A stretch of 64,000 bases of DNA, from the NCBI GenBank assembly GCA_016124665.1, contig WGNH01000017.1, positions 1-64,000 on the forward strand, given 5' to 3'. Below, piece after piece: positions 1 through 10,330 of the stretch (its first letter is position 1; each line of letters opens with the position of its first letter). The position numbers were made by a program, and so were the translations under genes. The stretch comes from Alphaproteobacteria bacterium. GTDB lineage: Bacteria; Pseudomonadota; Alphaproteobacteria; Caulobacterales; Maricaulaceae. A model generated the notes under the pieces. It was not told the origin of the DNA. It saw only the letters and a list, made by a program, of their open reading frames with translations, and searched no databases.

Positions 1-485
1 ATCAGGAAGCTGCCCATGGCGGTCAGATTGCGCTTGGTCGTGTAACCGAAGAGCGAAAGGCCACCGAAGGCGGCAGCGGTCACGAAGAAGGTCGTCGCAA
101 CGCTCTGGCCGGTATAAAGCAGCAGCACGATACCGAGCGAAGCCCCGATCGAGGCCACAACGGCCCAGTAAAGGAGGCCGCTGCCAGCCTTGCTGGGATT
201 GCGCATGAAGAACATGGAGCCCAGAAGCAGGGCAAGCGGCAGGAATGAAACGATCATGCCCAGGCCGGTATAGGTGATCGCCGAGCCTTCAGGCGTCGTG
301 ACCACCTGGAAAAACAGGTCGCGAACAGTCGGCACCTGGGAGGTCGCCACGGCCAGCAAGCCGGAAACGACAAGGCCGAGGCCGAGCTTGTTATAGACGC
401 CGAGCATGAAGCTGCGCAGACCGGCATCGACGGACATGTCCATCGTACCGACGGCATTTCCATAACCACGATAGCTGTCATTCAT
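1..485 (-). CDS. Bax inhibitor-1/YccA-like membrane protein (C-terminus cut by window edge)
   Basis: The frame is open from the left edge to an ATG at 485 and translates as MNDSYRGYGNAV followed by at least four hydrophobic helices. An early LRSFMLGVYNKLGLGLVVSG segment and a later LFGYTTKRNLTAMGSF segment are characteristic of the BI-1/YccA (UPF0005) family of multi-pass inner-membrane proteins. Known members are linked to calcium leak or membrane protease control; the role here is inferred only from family. About 161 residues are visible and the C-terminal helices lie outside the window. A GGAAAGAGAA purine tract sits just upstream of the start. A second ATG four bases inside is in another frame and gives only a shadow. 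Confidence 0.88.
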   Translation of the reverse strand, partial: MNDSYRGYGNAVGTMDMSVDAGLRSFMLGVYNKLGLGLVVSGLLAVATSQVPTVRDLFFQVVTTPEGSAITYTGLGMIVSFLPLALLLGSMFFMRNPSKAGSGLLYWAVVASIGASLGIVLLLYTGQSVATTFFVTAAAFGGLSLFGYTTKRNLTAMGSFL

Positions 486-668
486 AGCAATTCTCTTTCC
501 TTCAACACGAAAGGGGCCTTTGCCACATGGGCAAAACCCGCTGCCATGAATATCGGTGTATTGCGGCCGTCTGACAAGGGGAGACGGGCGCGCGCCGAAT
601 CCCCCTGCTGCTGTGTCTTTCGCAGTTGCGGGGTTAATCCGGGCCGAGAAACCCGCCATTCTTGTCCC

Positions 669-1208
669 ATGTCGCTACGCCTGTTTGCCGCCCTCCCCGT
701 GCCCGAAGAGATCGCCTTGCGCCTAACCGCCCTGCAGAAGGGCGTTCCCGGCGCAAATTGGCGCAGCACAGAGGTCATGCATATCACGCTGGCCTTTTTC
801 GGAGAGGTGGATGACGCCGCCGCGGAAGAACTGGATACCGGGCTGGCGGGGATCCGCTGCAAACCCTTTGATCTGGCCATAAAGGGTGCGGGCCATTTCG
901 GACGGGCCGCACCCCGCGTCCTGTGGATGGGCGTTGAACCGCATCCATCCCTTCTATTGCTGGCAAATTCCTGTGAACGGGCGGCCCGGCGGATCGGTAT
1001 TCCGGTCGAGAAGCGGAGATTCAGCCCGCATGTCACCATGGCCTATCTGGGAGAAACCCGGCTGGACCGGCTGCTGTCCTTCGAGCGCCGGCTGGCACTC
1101 TACCGCAGCCCGGACTGGTGTGCGGACCGCTTCTATCTCTACTCGTCATGGAAAGGCGGGCGCGGTGATAATCCCTACCGCATCGAAGCTGAATATCCGC
1201 TGATCTAG
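669..1208 (+). CDS. thpR: RNA 2',3'-cyclic phosphodiesterase (2'-5' RNA ligase family)
   Basis: The 179-residue product starts MSLRLFAALPVPEE, typical of the ThpR/LigT family. The two catalytic HxT motifs of the 2H phosphoesterase fold are present: HITL at residues 38-41 in HITLAFFGE and HVTM at 121-124 in HVTMAYLG. These enzymes open 2',3'-cyclic phosphate RNA ends and can reversibly join tRNA halves in vitro. An upstream in-frame ATG at 546 would add 41 unconserved residues, so the inner ATG is preferred. The gene is divergent from the BI-1 gene and convergent with the methyltransferase gene, whose stop codon overlaps its own (CTAG at 1205-1208). Confidence 0.9.
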   Translation: MSLRLFAALPVPEEIALRLTALQKGVPGANWRSTEVMHITLAFFGEVDDAAAEELDTGLAGIRCKPFDLAIKGAGHFGRAAPRVLWMGVEPHPSLLLLANSCERAARRIGIPVEKRRFSPHVTMAYLGETRLDRLLSFERRLALYRSPDWCADRFYLYSSWKGGRGDNPYRIEAEYPLI

Positions 1209-1660
1209 ATCCAGCGGCGGGTACGGGCACAATAGGCATCGAATGCCGCGCCAAACCTGGCACGCAAGGCGCGCTCTTCCGGCAGGATCTGCAAGCGGTT
1301 CAGTGTGACAATAAAGGCTGGCACAGCCAGCAGCGCGAGGACATCACGTGACAGGAAGATGGCACCGATTAGGACCAGTAACATGCCCAGATACATGGGA
1401 TTCCGGGTTAAGCGGTAAATACCGCCGGTCACCAGCGCGCTGACCCGGTCGATGGTGTGTGGATTGATCGTGGTCTGATGGCGCCGGAATGCCATGACAC
1501 CCGTCACGGCGATCAGAAGACCCGCTCCGGAAGCGATCAGGGCGGCCACAAGACCGGAGCGGCCCAGAAGCAGATCCAGTGGTGAAAATGCGTCTATCCC
1601 GAACACAATTCCGATGAAGAAAACCAGGATGACGGGTGGAGGAATGATGGGGCGCATCAT
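1205..1660 (-). CDS. Isoprenylcysteine carboxyl methyltransferase / PEMT-like membrane methyltransferase
   Basis: A 151-residue integral membrane protein with hydrophobic segments at about residues 9-27, 35-55 and 90-118. The C-terminal half carries the family signature YRLTRNPMYLGMLL followed by a distal LPEERALRARFGAAFDAYCARTRRWI, the SAM-binding RNPxY and EE motifs of the phospholipid methyltransferase/ICMT superfamily. The substrate cannot be read from sequence; in bacteria these proteins methylate lipids or small molecules. The start could be either of two adjacent ATGs (1660 or 1657). The gene lies 12 bp downstream of a histidine phosphatase gene on the same strand, so the two may be co-transcribed. 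Confidence 0.8.
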   Translation of the reverse strand: MMRPIIPPPVILVFFIGIVFGIDAFSPLDLLLGRSGLVAALIASGAGLLIAVTGVMAFRRHQTTINPHTIDRVSALVTGGIYRLTRNPMYLGMLLVLIGAIFLSRDVLALLAVPAFIVTLNRLQILPEERALRARFGAAFDAYCARTRRWI

Positions 1661-1672
1661 GGGAGGCCGGCT

Positions 1673-2374
1673 CTATCCATCAATATCGAAGGCGGCCTCC
1701 AGGACTTCGAGACGCCAGCTTCCGTCCGTCCGGTAGAGCCAGAAAATATCACCATAGTCACCGGATTCGAGCTGGCCGCCCGCACACAGCGTTCCCTCAA
1801 GCAATTCCGGCCCGGCGATACCGGCGACCCAGCCACAGCTGGTATTGGAATGCTCGGCGACAAACGTCCAGCGCGCATCGGATGCGACTGCTGCATCTAG
1901 GGCCTCAGCACGTGTGCGGTCTGCTATACCGCCGCCACACATGTCCGCAGCAGAAGGGGCAGCGGCATGTTGCACGACATCGCCCGCAGGCAGGGCGGTT
2001 TGATAGGTCCGGCACGCGCTGGAGGAGAAGACGGCATCAAAATCCGGCTCTCCCAGCAGGATATCCAGGCGTTCGACCATGGCCAACCCGTTTTCGCCCA
2101 GCGGGCAATCAAGCGCATTGCAGCTTTCGTCCGCCTTGCGCGCATGACGGACGATCAGGATATGCCGGTCAGCACGGACAATATCAGCGCGGGCCACATC
2201 GCTGGCGGCGTTCAAAAGCGAGGGACGATCGAACGCGTCATTGGCCAGGGCTGTGGCCGAAAACACAAAACCCAGCGCGATAGTCGCCATGGCGATCAGG
2301 CCTGTGCGCCATTGCGCGGACCGGATACAGGCCGCTCCATAAGCAGGGCGGTCGATCTGGGCCATGAGTGTCAT
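1673..2374 (-). CDS. Exported histidine phosphatase superfamily protein
   Basis: A 233-residue protein with a long N-terminus carrying a hydrophobic signal/anchor (about residues 28-46, ending SATALA). The motif ILIVRHARKAD is the RHG-type phosphohistidine motif (here RHA), and FSSSACRTYQTA is the usual second motif with its arginine. Another His is found in FVAEHSNTSCGW. It probably acts as a periplasmic or membrane-tethered phosphatase, with unknown substrate. The start at 2374 has GGAG eight bases upstream; more upstream in-frame ATGs lack this. Several cysteines in the mature part (ESCNALDC, SACRTY, NTSCGW, LCAGGQ) suit an oxidising periplasm. Confidence 0.75.
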   Translation of the reverse strand: MTLMAQIDRPAYGAACIRSAQWRTGLIAMATIALGFVFSATALANDAFDRPSLLNAASDVARADIVRADRHILIVRHARKADESCNALDCPLGENGLAMVERLDILLGEPDFDAVFSSSACRTYQTALPAGDVVQHAAAPSAADMCGGGIADRTRAEALDAAVASDARWTFVAEHSNTSCGWVAGIAGPELLEGTLCAGGQLESGDYGDIFWLYRTDGSWRLEVLEAAFDIDG

Positions 2375-2474
2375 GTTTGAGCTCCGTGGGGAAACGCAGC
2401 CTGTCATTAACCCGGTCACCATCAAAAGGCGATGTTTCGTGGCATTAAATAATCGTCAGCGAAGGATGTGAGCG

Positions 2475-2903
2475 TCAGAATCCGCTGTTCAGAAGCGGTT
2501 TTTTGCCAAACCGGCGGCGGAAGATCTGGATTTCCTTGTCGGCCTGTTCATAAGGTGAATTGGCTTCCGCATAGCAAAAGGCATTGGCCCGTGGAATGTC
2601 GAGTGTGGACTGCATCCGCACTTCTTCTAGGAATTCATCCTGCAGATTCTTTGCCCCGCCGATATAGACGACATCTTCATCATGAATGCCGGCGACCAGC
2701 GCAAAAACGCCGGGAATAACCGGAACCTGTTGGATATTCGTACGATCGAGCTTGATGGCATGGCTCCATCGCAGCGTGCCGCCGGTCTGGATTCGTGGCG
2801 GCATAGCATTGCGCAATCCGGTGGTATCACCGGGATTCAGGACTTCGCTCCGGCGCCGCGCATCCGCATTCTGAACCAGACCACGTTTTCCAAAACCTGC
2901 CAT
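2475..2903 (-). CDS. GIY-YIG-like domain protein (apparently degenerate)
   Basis: The 142-residue product (163 if it starts at the ATG at 2966, which has no Shine-Dalgarno) contains IPGVFALVAG, then VVYIGGAKNLQDEF, and ends IFRRRFGKKPLLNSGF. This layout copies the GIY-YIG nuclease fold: GVF in place of GIY, YIG, then an NL motif and a closing PLLN. The arginine normally found after the NL is not present (QDEF). This suggests a divergent or inactive member. The first ~65 residues resemble nothing I know. The gene is directly downstream of gyrB on the same strand (about 100 bp), so it may be read through from gyrB. Function unknown. Confidence 0.6.
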   Translation of the reverse strand: MAGFGKRGLVQNADARRRSEVLNPGDTTGLRNAMPPRIQTGGTLRWSHAIKLDRTNIQQVPVIPGVFALVAGIHDEDVVYIGGAKNLQDEFLEEVRMQSTLDIPRANAFCYAEANSPYEQADKEIQIFRRRFGKKPLLNSGF

Positions 2904-3002
2904 GCGAACCAGACTCCCGATCGCGAAAAACACCTTCGGGCTGGAGGGACAGCCCGTGGCAAGCATTAGCGCGAAACGGTAATCAGGACTTTAAGATAGA
3001 GG

Positions 3003-5429
<2,427 letters not shown>

Positions 5430-5470
5430 CTATCCGAATCGCCGCTATCGCGCCATGCTTCAACTACATA

Positions 5471-5500
5471 ATTATGACAGCATTATATGAATGTATTCAA
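5471..5500 (-). promoter_or_regulatory. Candidate sigma-70 promoter of gyrB
   Basis: Reading the minus strand, TTGAAT (5500-5495) and CATAAT (5476-5471) are 18 bases apart and the -10 is preceded by TG (extended -10). A perfect TATAAT also occurs inside the spacer (5487-5482). The 50-bp stretch is strikingly AT-rich for this genome and is the only such tract between the LysE gene and gyrB, whose ATG is about 50 bp downstream. Confidence 0.5.
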
Positions 5501-5529
5501 TGGCTTATGGGCCTCTGGCAGAGAGCCAC

Positions 5530-5550
5530 AAAAAAGCCGGCAAATTCGGC
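5530..5550 (-). terminator. Rho-independent terminator after the LysE-family gene
   Basis: On the minus strand the sequence forms a short GC hairpin (GCCG ... CGGC, 5550-5536) followed at once by six T residues (5535-5530). It lies 16 bp after the stop codon of the LysE-type gene and before the gyrB promoter, so it should end the dnaN-recF transcript. The stem is short (four strong pairs), hence moderate confidence. Confidence 0.5.
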
Positions 5551-5565
5551 CTGAAAACCGCAGAA

Positions 5566-6183
5566 TCACCGCAGGACAAGCAGGATAGCAATCCCCAGCA
5601 TGACAAGAGCGGTGACCCCATCCGCCCAGCGTTTCACGCCCCTTTCCTGCAGCCAGTTGCGGGCCCTGTGCGCCAGCCCGACATGCACCGAAGCGGTCAG
5701 CAGATACATGGCCAGCATGATCGACACCATCACCAGCCAGGCCGTGAGATCGACCTGGCTGAGGTCGAAAAAACTGGGCAGCAGGGTCAGATAGAAGATG
5801 ATCGGCTTGGGATTGGTCAGCGGCATGGCAATGCCTGCCAGATAGGTCGCTGCCAGCCCCATACGTGTCGGCTTGCGGATTTTTGCCACTTTGGGATTCC
5901 GGAAGGACTGGAAGGCTGTCCAGGCAAACCACAGGAGGATCGCCACGCCAATGATTTTGAAAATCCAGCCCGCCGGACCGATCCGGTCTGCCACGGCTGT
6001 CAGCCCCGTCACAGCGACGGTAAACCAGAAAATATCACCGGTAATGATGCCGGCCCCGTAAATGAAGCCATGCGCCGGGCCGGCATCCAGCGTCCGCGCC
6101 ACCATGGCGACATTGCCGGGACCGGGTGTGAAAAATAGAATCAGCAGGGCCGCTGCAAACAGCGTCAGGCTATCAAGGGACAT
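5566..6183 (-). CDS. LysE/RhtB family amino-acid exporter
   Basis: A 205-residue inner-membrane protein with about six hydrophobic segments. The family hallmark FFTPGPGNVAMVARTL follows the first helix and NPKPIIFYLTLLPSF is the conserved central loop/helix. It should export an amino acid or a homoserine-lactone-like compound, substrate not predictable. ATG 6183 is chosen because it begins MSLDSLTLFAAALL; upstream extension gives a charged unconserved tail. The start overlaps the end of recF by 11 bp, so it is translationally coupled to recF. Its place between recF and gyrB is unusual. Confidence 0.88.
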   Translation of the reverse strand: MSLDSLTLFAAALLILFFTPGPGNVAMVARTLDAGPAHGFIYGAGIITGDIFWFTVAVTGLTAVADRIGPAGWIFKIIGVAILLWFAWTAFQSFRNPKVAKIRKPTRMGLAATYLAGIAMPLTNPKPIIFYLTLLPSFFDLSQVDLTAWLVMVSIMLAMYLLTASVHVGLAHRARNWLQERGVKRWADGVTALVMLGIAILLVLR

Positions 6184-7345
6184 GAGGCGCCATCTGCACT
6201 GAAACCCGGCCCTGCTCGACCGAAAATTGCTGCGCCTTTGGGCCAAAGGCCGAAAACAGGCTGGCCTCCACCCCGGTCAGCCAGGCTTGCGCGCCCAGTT
6301 CCAGGATCGCACCCGCCAGCCCTTCCCGCCGCATTGCGTCCAGATGGGCGCAGGCCTCGTCCAGCAGGAGCAATGGCACCTTGCCGCCCCGCGAGGCAAG
6401 GGATTGGGCTTGGGCCAGCACCAGCCGCAGGATCAGCGCCTTCTGTTCTCCTGTGGAACACAGGGCGGCCCGCTGATTTTTCTCGCGATGGCGAGCGCCC
6501 AGATCGCTGCGGTGCGGACCGCGCGTCAGCGTGCGGCCTGCCGCGGCATCGCGGCCGCGTCCTTCGGCGAGCGCAGCGCTGAGCTGGTCCTCTGCATCGC
6601 GCAGCTCCGCACCCTCCGCCAGAGCGGCTTCGACCAGCCCGTCCAGCGCCAGATCCGCTTTCGGAAAAACCCCGTCCTCCGCCATGTCTATCGCCGATTG
6701 CAGACGCGACAGCGCATGCAGGCGTCCCGCGGCCAGCGCCACGCCATGCCCGGCCATATCGGTTTCCAGCGCGTCCAGCCAGACCGGATCCGCCCGGCCC
6801 TGATCCAGCAACCGCTGACGCCGGGACCGGAGTTTTTCATAGCTGCCCAGGGTTTCGCCATGCGACGGGTCACTGGCAGCCACAAGCCGGTCGAAGAATT
6901 TGAGCCGGTCAGAGCGGGGACCGGCAAATAACCGGTCATGCTCGGGCAAGAGCACAATCATCGGCAGGCACCGCGCCAGATCACCCCGCCAGGCCGGCTT
7001 GCCATCCATGCGCGTCTGGCGGCGGCGGCCATCGAGCAGGCCCGAGGCCAGCGCCGCATCATCCCCGCTTTCCGACAGGGTTTCCGCATACACCGCCCAA
7101 GCCGGTGCCACATGGCCGTCCATCTGACGGAGCGGTTCCTCGGTTTCGGCGCTGCGCAGGCCACGGCCCGGGGCCAGCAGGGAAATGGCTTCAAGAATAT
7201 TGGTCTTGCCGGACCCGTTGGGGCCCGCCAGACAGACCGGGCGCGCATCCAGATCAAGATCCAGCGTTTCGAAATTGCGGAAATCCGTCAGCCGCAACCG
7301 TTTCAGCGCCGCCACTTTCCGGATGTCAGATGGCTTTCGCGTCAC
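6173..7345 (-). CDS. recF: DNA replication and repair protein RecF
   Basis: An SMC-like ATPase that loads RecA on gapped DNA with RecO and RecR. From the GTG start the protein has 390 residues with Walker A GPNGSGKT at 41-48 following LRLTDFRNFETLDLDL. The C-terminal part has an ABC-type region (STGEQKALILRLVLAQAQ) and the Walker B/D-loop LLLLDEACAHLDAMRR. The start is a GTG whose last bases overlap the dnaN stop (GTGA, 7342-7345). A second in-frame GTG at 7315 would give VAALKRLRL, closer to most RecF N-termini. Both starts are tightly coupled to dnaN. Confidence 0.96.
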   Translation of the reverse strand: MTRKPSDIRKVAALKRLRLTDFRNFETLDLDLDARPVCLAGPNGSGKTNILEAISLLAPGRGLRSAETEEPLRQMDGHVAPAWAVYAETLSESGDDAALASGLLDGRRRQTRMDGKPAWRGDLARCLPMIVLLPEHDRLFAGPRSDRLKFFDRLVAASDPSHGETLGSYEKLRSRRQRLLDQGRADPVWLDALETDMAGHGVALAAGRLHALSRLQSAIDMAEDGVFPKADLALDGLVEAALAEGAELRDAEDQLSAALAEGRGRDAAAGRTLTRGPHRSDLGARHREKNQRAALCSTGEQKALILRLVLAQAQSLASRGGKVPLLLLDEACAHLDAMRREGLAGAILELGAQAWLTGVEASLFSAFGPKAQQFSVEQGRVSVQMAPHVP

Positions 7346-8460
7346 ACCCGGAGCGGCATCAGGACGTAAAGGGAATCCGCATCACCGGAATCCGTCACCA
7401 GCGTGGGTGACGCCGGATCGGCAAAGTGGAACCGGGCCTCATCGCCCTCAATCTGACCGGCCACGTCCAGAATGTAACGGGCATTGAAACCGATAGCGAA
7501 CCCGCCTTCCTTGCTGTCGACCGGGACTTCTTCGGTCGCCTGTCCGGACTCCGGATTGTTGACCGCCAGCGTCAGCGTGCCGTCATCCAGCGACAGCTTC
7601 ACCGAGCGTGATTTCTCGATCGAGATGGTTGCCACGCGGTCCACCGCCTCGGCAAAGCGCTTGTTCTCCACCGACATCAATTTCTCGTTCCCGCGCGGGA
7701 TGACCCGCTCATAATCCGGGAAAGAGCCGTCGATCAGCTTGGATGTCAGCACCGCGCGGCCGAAACCGAAGCGGATCTTGCCGTCGGAAACGGAGATGCG
7801 GATATCATCATCGGCATCTTCGAGCAGGCGGCGGGCTTCCTGGACCGTCTTGCGGGGCACGATGACAGCCGGCATACCGCCCGCGCCTTCCGGCAGATCG
7901 CATTCCGACAGTGCCAGCCGGTGACCATCCGTGGCCACGGCGCGCAGGGTCTTGCGGCCTTTTTCATCCGCGGCGTGCAGATGAATGCCGTTGAGATAAT
8001 AGCGGGTTTCCTCGGTCGACACCGCAAAGCGCGTCTTGTCGATAATGCGGGCCAGCGCATCCGCTTCCAGCGTGAAGGAGTGCTGCAAATCTTCCGACGG
8101 CATCATCGGGAAATCCCCCGGCGGCAGTGATGGCAGCGAGAACACCGAGCGGCCGGCCTTGAGGCTCAGCCGCGGATCCTCGCCATCCAGCTCCAGCGTC
8201 ACATCCGCGCCCTCCGGCAGTTTGCGGGCGATTTCATAGAGCGTGTGAGCCGGCGCCGTGGCCATGCCTTCGCGCTCGACCTGTGCGGCGGCGCTTTCCT
8301 GGATTTCAATATCGAGGTCTGTCGCCGCGAAACTTGCGCCATTGGCCCCGGCCGTGATCAGCACATTGGACAGGATCGGAATGGTGTTCCGGCGCTCGAC
8401 GACGGCCTGAACATGGCCCAGGGCCTTCAGAAGAGCTGCGCGTTCGATCGTGAGTTTCAT
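7342..8460 (-). CDS. dnaN: DNA polymerase III beta sliding clamp
   Basis: The 372-residue product begins MKLTIERAALLKALGHVQAVVERRNTIPIL and ends LYVLMPLRV, both standard for the beta clamp. The length fits three clamp domains. It tethers DNA polymerase III to DNA and recruits MutL, Hda and others through its hydrophobic pocket. The ATG at 8460 is preferred over an upstream ATG at 8502 since the added residues are not conserved and GGAAG lies upstream. It follows dnaA by about 150 bp and overlaps recF by four bases, forming a dnaN-recF-LysE unit. Confidence 0.98.
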   Translation of the reverse strand: MKLTIERAALLKALGHVQAVVERRNTIPILSNVLITAGANGASFAATDLDIEIQESAAAQVEREGMATAPAHTLYEIARKLPEGADVTLELDGEDPRLSLKAGRSVFSLPSLPPGDFPMMPSEDLQHSFTLEADALARIIDKTRFAVSTEETRYYLNGIHLHAADEKGRKTLRAVATDGHRLALSECDLPEGAGGMPAVIVPRKTVQEARRLLEDADDDIRISVSDGKIRFGFGRAVLTSKLIDGSFPDYERVIPRGNEKLMSVENKRFAEAVDRVATISIEKSRSVKLSLDDGTLTLAVNNPESGQATEEVPVDSKEGGFAIGFNARYILDVAGQIEGDEARFHFADPASPTLVTDSGDADSLYVLMPLRV

Positions 8461-8574
8461 ATCGTATCCGTCTTCCTGCCTTCTTGTCCGGAAGGAGGGC
8501 AAATCGCGACAGAATAATGAATCGCCTCATCCCCGGGGAGGCGAGCATAGCGAAATTTTTTAAAGTGCAATACG

Positions 8575-8605
8575 CCCCGGCTCGCCTGAATGCAGCGAGC
8601 CGGGG
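8575..8605 (-). terminator. Hairpin after dnaA (possible terminator)
   Basis: An 11-bp perfect GC-rich stem (CCCCGGCTCGC / GCGAGCCGGGG) with a nine-base loop lies just after the dnaA stop codon on the minus strand. The following bases (CGTATTGCACTTTAAAAAA) do not give an immediate U-tract, so termination may be partial, or the hairpin may act as an mRNA end-stabiliser. It separates dnaA from dnaN; a weak -35/-10 like pair (TTGCAC, TATGCT) lies right after it and could serve dnaN. Confidence 0.55.
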
Positions 8606-8611
8606 ATAAGT

Positions 8612-10021
8612 CTACCCGCGGATTTCGGCCGACAGGCTTTCAATCTCGTCCTTCACCGGATCGCCGGCCCTGATCAGCTCGCTGATCTTGTTGACGGCAT
8701 GGATCACGGTCGAGTGGTCCCGGTCGCCAAAACGGCGGCCGATATCCGGCAGCGACCGTGTGGTCATCGTCTTGGCCAGATACATGGCCACATGGCGCGG
8801 CTTGACCACGGTCTTTGTCCGGCGCTTGGACAGGATATCGGCAACTTTGACACCAAAGCGCTCGGCCACCACTTTCTGGATCACATCAACGGTGACGCGG
8901 CGCTCGGAAACGATCGACAATTCCCGGAGTGCGGATTCAACCGCCTCCATTGTCACCGGCCGCCCCAGAAGCGCTGTGCGCCCGATGACATTATTGAGCA
9001 CACCTTCCAGCTCGCGTGCGCTCGCCGTCATCCGCGCGGCGAGGAAATCGCGCACTGTTTCCGGAACCGATAACTCGGGATAATGACAGCCGGCCTGGGC
9101 AATCTTGCAATCGAGGATCTTGCGGCGCAGATCCAGATCGGGCTTGCGCAGCTCGCAGGCAAACCCGCCCTTGAGCAGCGACGCCAGGCGTTGATCCGTG
9201 ACATTCAATTCGGCCGGCGGCCGGTGCGATGCCAGCACGACCTGTTTTTCATCCGCAATCAAAGACGCGACCGTATGCAGGAATTCGTCTTCGGTCTTGG
9301 GCTTGCCGGCGATGAAATGGACATCATCAATCAGCAGCACATCCACCCGGCGCACGGATTCCTTGAATCCGATCGTGTCTTTCTTGCGCATGGCCGAAAC
9401 AAAGCCGGAGAGAAATTCCTCCGCCGTGAGATACAGCGCCTTGCGGCGGGCCGTGCCCAGCTCGACCGAATGCGCGATGGCGTTCAGGAGATGGGTTTTG
9501 CCGACGCCGTAATCGCCATAGAAAAAGGCCGGATTGAAGGGCGAGGGCGAGGCATTGACGATGGCGCGGGCTGCCGCCGAGGCCATTTCGTTGGACGGGC
9601 CGACCATGAAGGTGTCGAAGGTGAACCGGTCGCTGACAGGACGGGACGGGCTGGCCTCGGCCAGCGGCGAAGCTGGCGTCCCCGCTGTCATCGGAACGGC
9701 CGCAACCGGCCGCGGAACCACATCTTCTTCCGACAACAGCCGGAGCGGACGGTTTTCGGGATCGAGCTGGGTCCAGAGCGCCCGCAACCGAGCGCCGGCA
9801 TGATCCTCGACCCAGTCCCGGTAGAACCGGCTGGGAGCGATGACCAGAAGGCCGCCATCATCTTCCTCGCGGACCCGCAGCCGGGCCATGTTGGACGAAA
9901 AAACCGTATCCCCGTATTCGCGGCGAAGATGAGCCCGCACCTCGCGCCAGACAGCCCCCGCAGTCTTCAATTCAGCCACCTTGTTCAGGGATTTCAACGC
10001 ACCGCCAGAAACGATCGACAT
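8612..10021 (-). CDS. dnaA: Chromosomal replication initiator protein DnaA
   Basis: About 469 residues. The N-terminal domain I (VWREVRAHLRREYGDTVFSSNMARL) is followed by a short variable linker. AAA+ domain III has Walker A YGDYGVGKTHLLNAIAH and Walker B VLLIDDVHFIAGK. The C-terminal domain IV has the DnaA-box binding signature GRRFGDRDHSTVIHAVNKI. It melts the origin when bound to ATP. ATG at 10021 is chosen; a GTG three codons upstream (10030) in GAGAGGGTGTGG is equally possible. It is preceded by a long structured leader with CcrM sites and the rpsT terminator, so it has its own promoter. Confidence 0.98.
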   Translation of the reverse strand: MSIVSGGALKSLNKVAELKTAGAVWREVRAHLRREYGDTVFSSNMARLRVREEDDGGLLVIAPSRFYRDWVEDHAGARLRALWTQLDPENRPLRLLSEEDVVPRPVAAVPMTAGTPASPLAEASPSRPVSDRFTFDTFMVGPSNEMASAAARAIVNASPSPFNPAFFYGDYGVGKTHLLNAIAHSVELGTARRKALYLTAEEFLSGFVSAMRKKDTIGFKESVRRVDVLLIDDVHFIAGKPKTEDEFLHTVASLIADEKQVVLASHRPPAELNVTDQRLASLLKGGFACELRKPDLDLRRKILDCKIAQAGCHYPELSVPETVRDFLAARMTASARELEGVLNNVIGRTALLGRPVTMEAVESALRELSIVSERRVTVDVIQKVVAERFGVKVADILSKRRTKTVVKPRHVAMYLAKTMTTRSLPDIGRRFGDRDHSTVIHAVNKISELIRAGDPVKDEIESLSAEIRG

Positions 10022-10330
10022 GTCCCCCACACCCTCTCATTGGACCTGTCAAATTCAGGCCATGTAATTGTTTTTACAGGCAAATCTATCCCGGTCGCCA
10101 TTCACCCACGTGAATGGCGTCAGCGCATGATTTGATCCGCATAGGAATGACCACCTGATGTCCCGTAGAGTAACCAGAGACCCCTCCCGGTCAACCGAAC
10201 TTTCCCCCTGATTCCCGTGATTCTTCCCTTGACAAGGGAAAAGGTGTGACGGGATAGGAATTTGGCATCTGCATCTTTTTTATCCGGACACAGAGCCGGT
10301 TTGTCCCTGAAACTGACTCGCAGAAAAGGC
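10022..10330. other. dnaA leader / candidate origin-proximal control region
   Basis: This gene-free stretch between dnaA and the rpsT terminator is the longest in the window. It holds three GANTC sites (10210-10214, 10219-10223, 10315-10319), two of them only nine bases apart, a perfect 10-bp inverted repeat (10096-10119), a 7-bp inverted repeat TTCCCTT-gac-AAGGGAA (10224-10240), a one-mismatch match to the Caulobacter G-box TGATCCACA (TGATCCGCA, 10133-10141) and a two-mismatch DnaA-box-like TTATCCGGA (10280-10288). No consensus TTATCCACA cluster or strong AT-rich unwinding element is seen, so calling it oriC is not justified; a dnaA control region is. Confidence 0.5.
10096..10119. repeat. 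Perfect 10-bp inverted repeat in the dnaA leader
   Basis: CGCCATTCAC, four bases CCAC, then GTGAATGGCG: every base of the ten-base arms pairs. It starts about 75 bp before the dnaA ATG. As RNA it would be a stable hairpin with a four-base loop; as DNA it is a well-formed dyad operator. I do not recognise the protein that would bind it. Confidence 0.75.

Noticed and set aside
5483-6246. Overlapping long frames on both strands across the LysE gene
   Set aside because: Only the LysE frame has helices and family motifs; the others are reading-frame shadows of it.
10022-10330. Calling this region oriC
   Set aside because: No cluster of good DnaA boxes and no obvious DNA unwinding element; only degenerate single sites.
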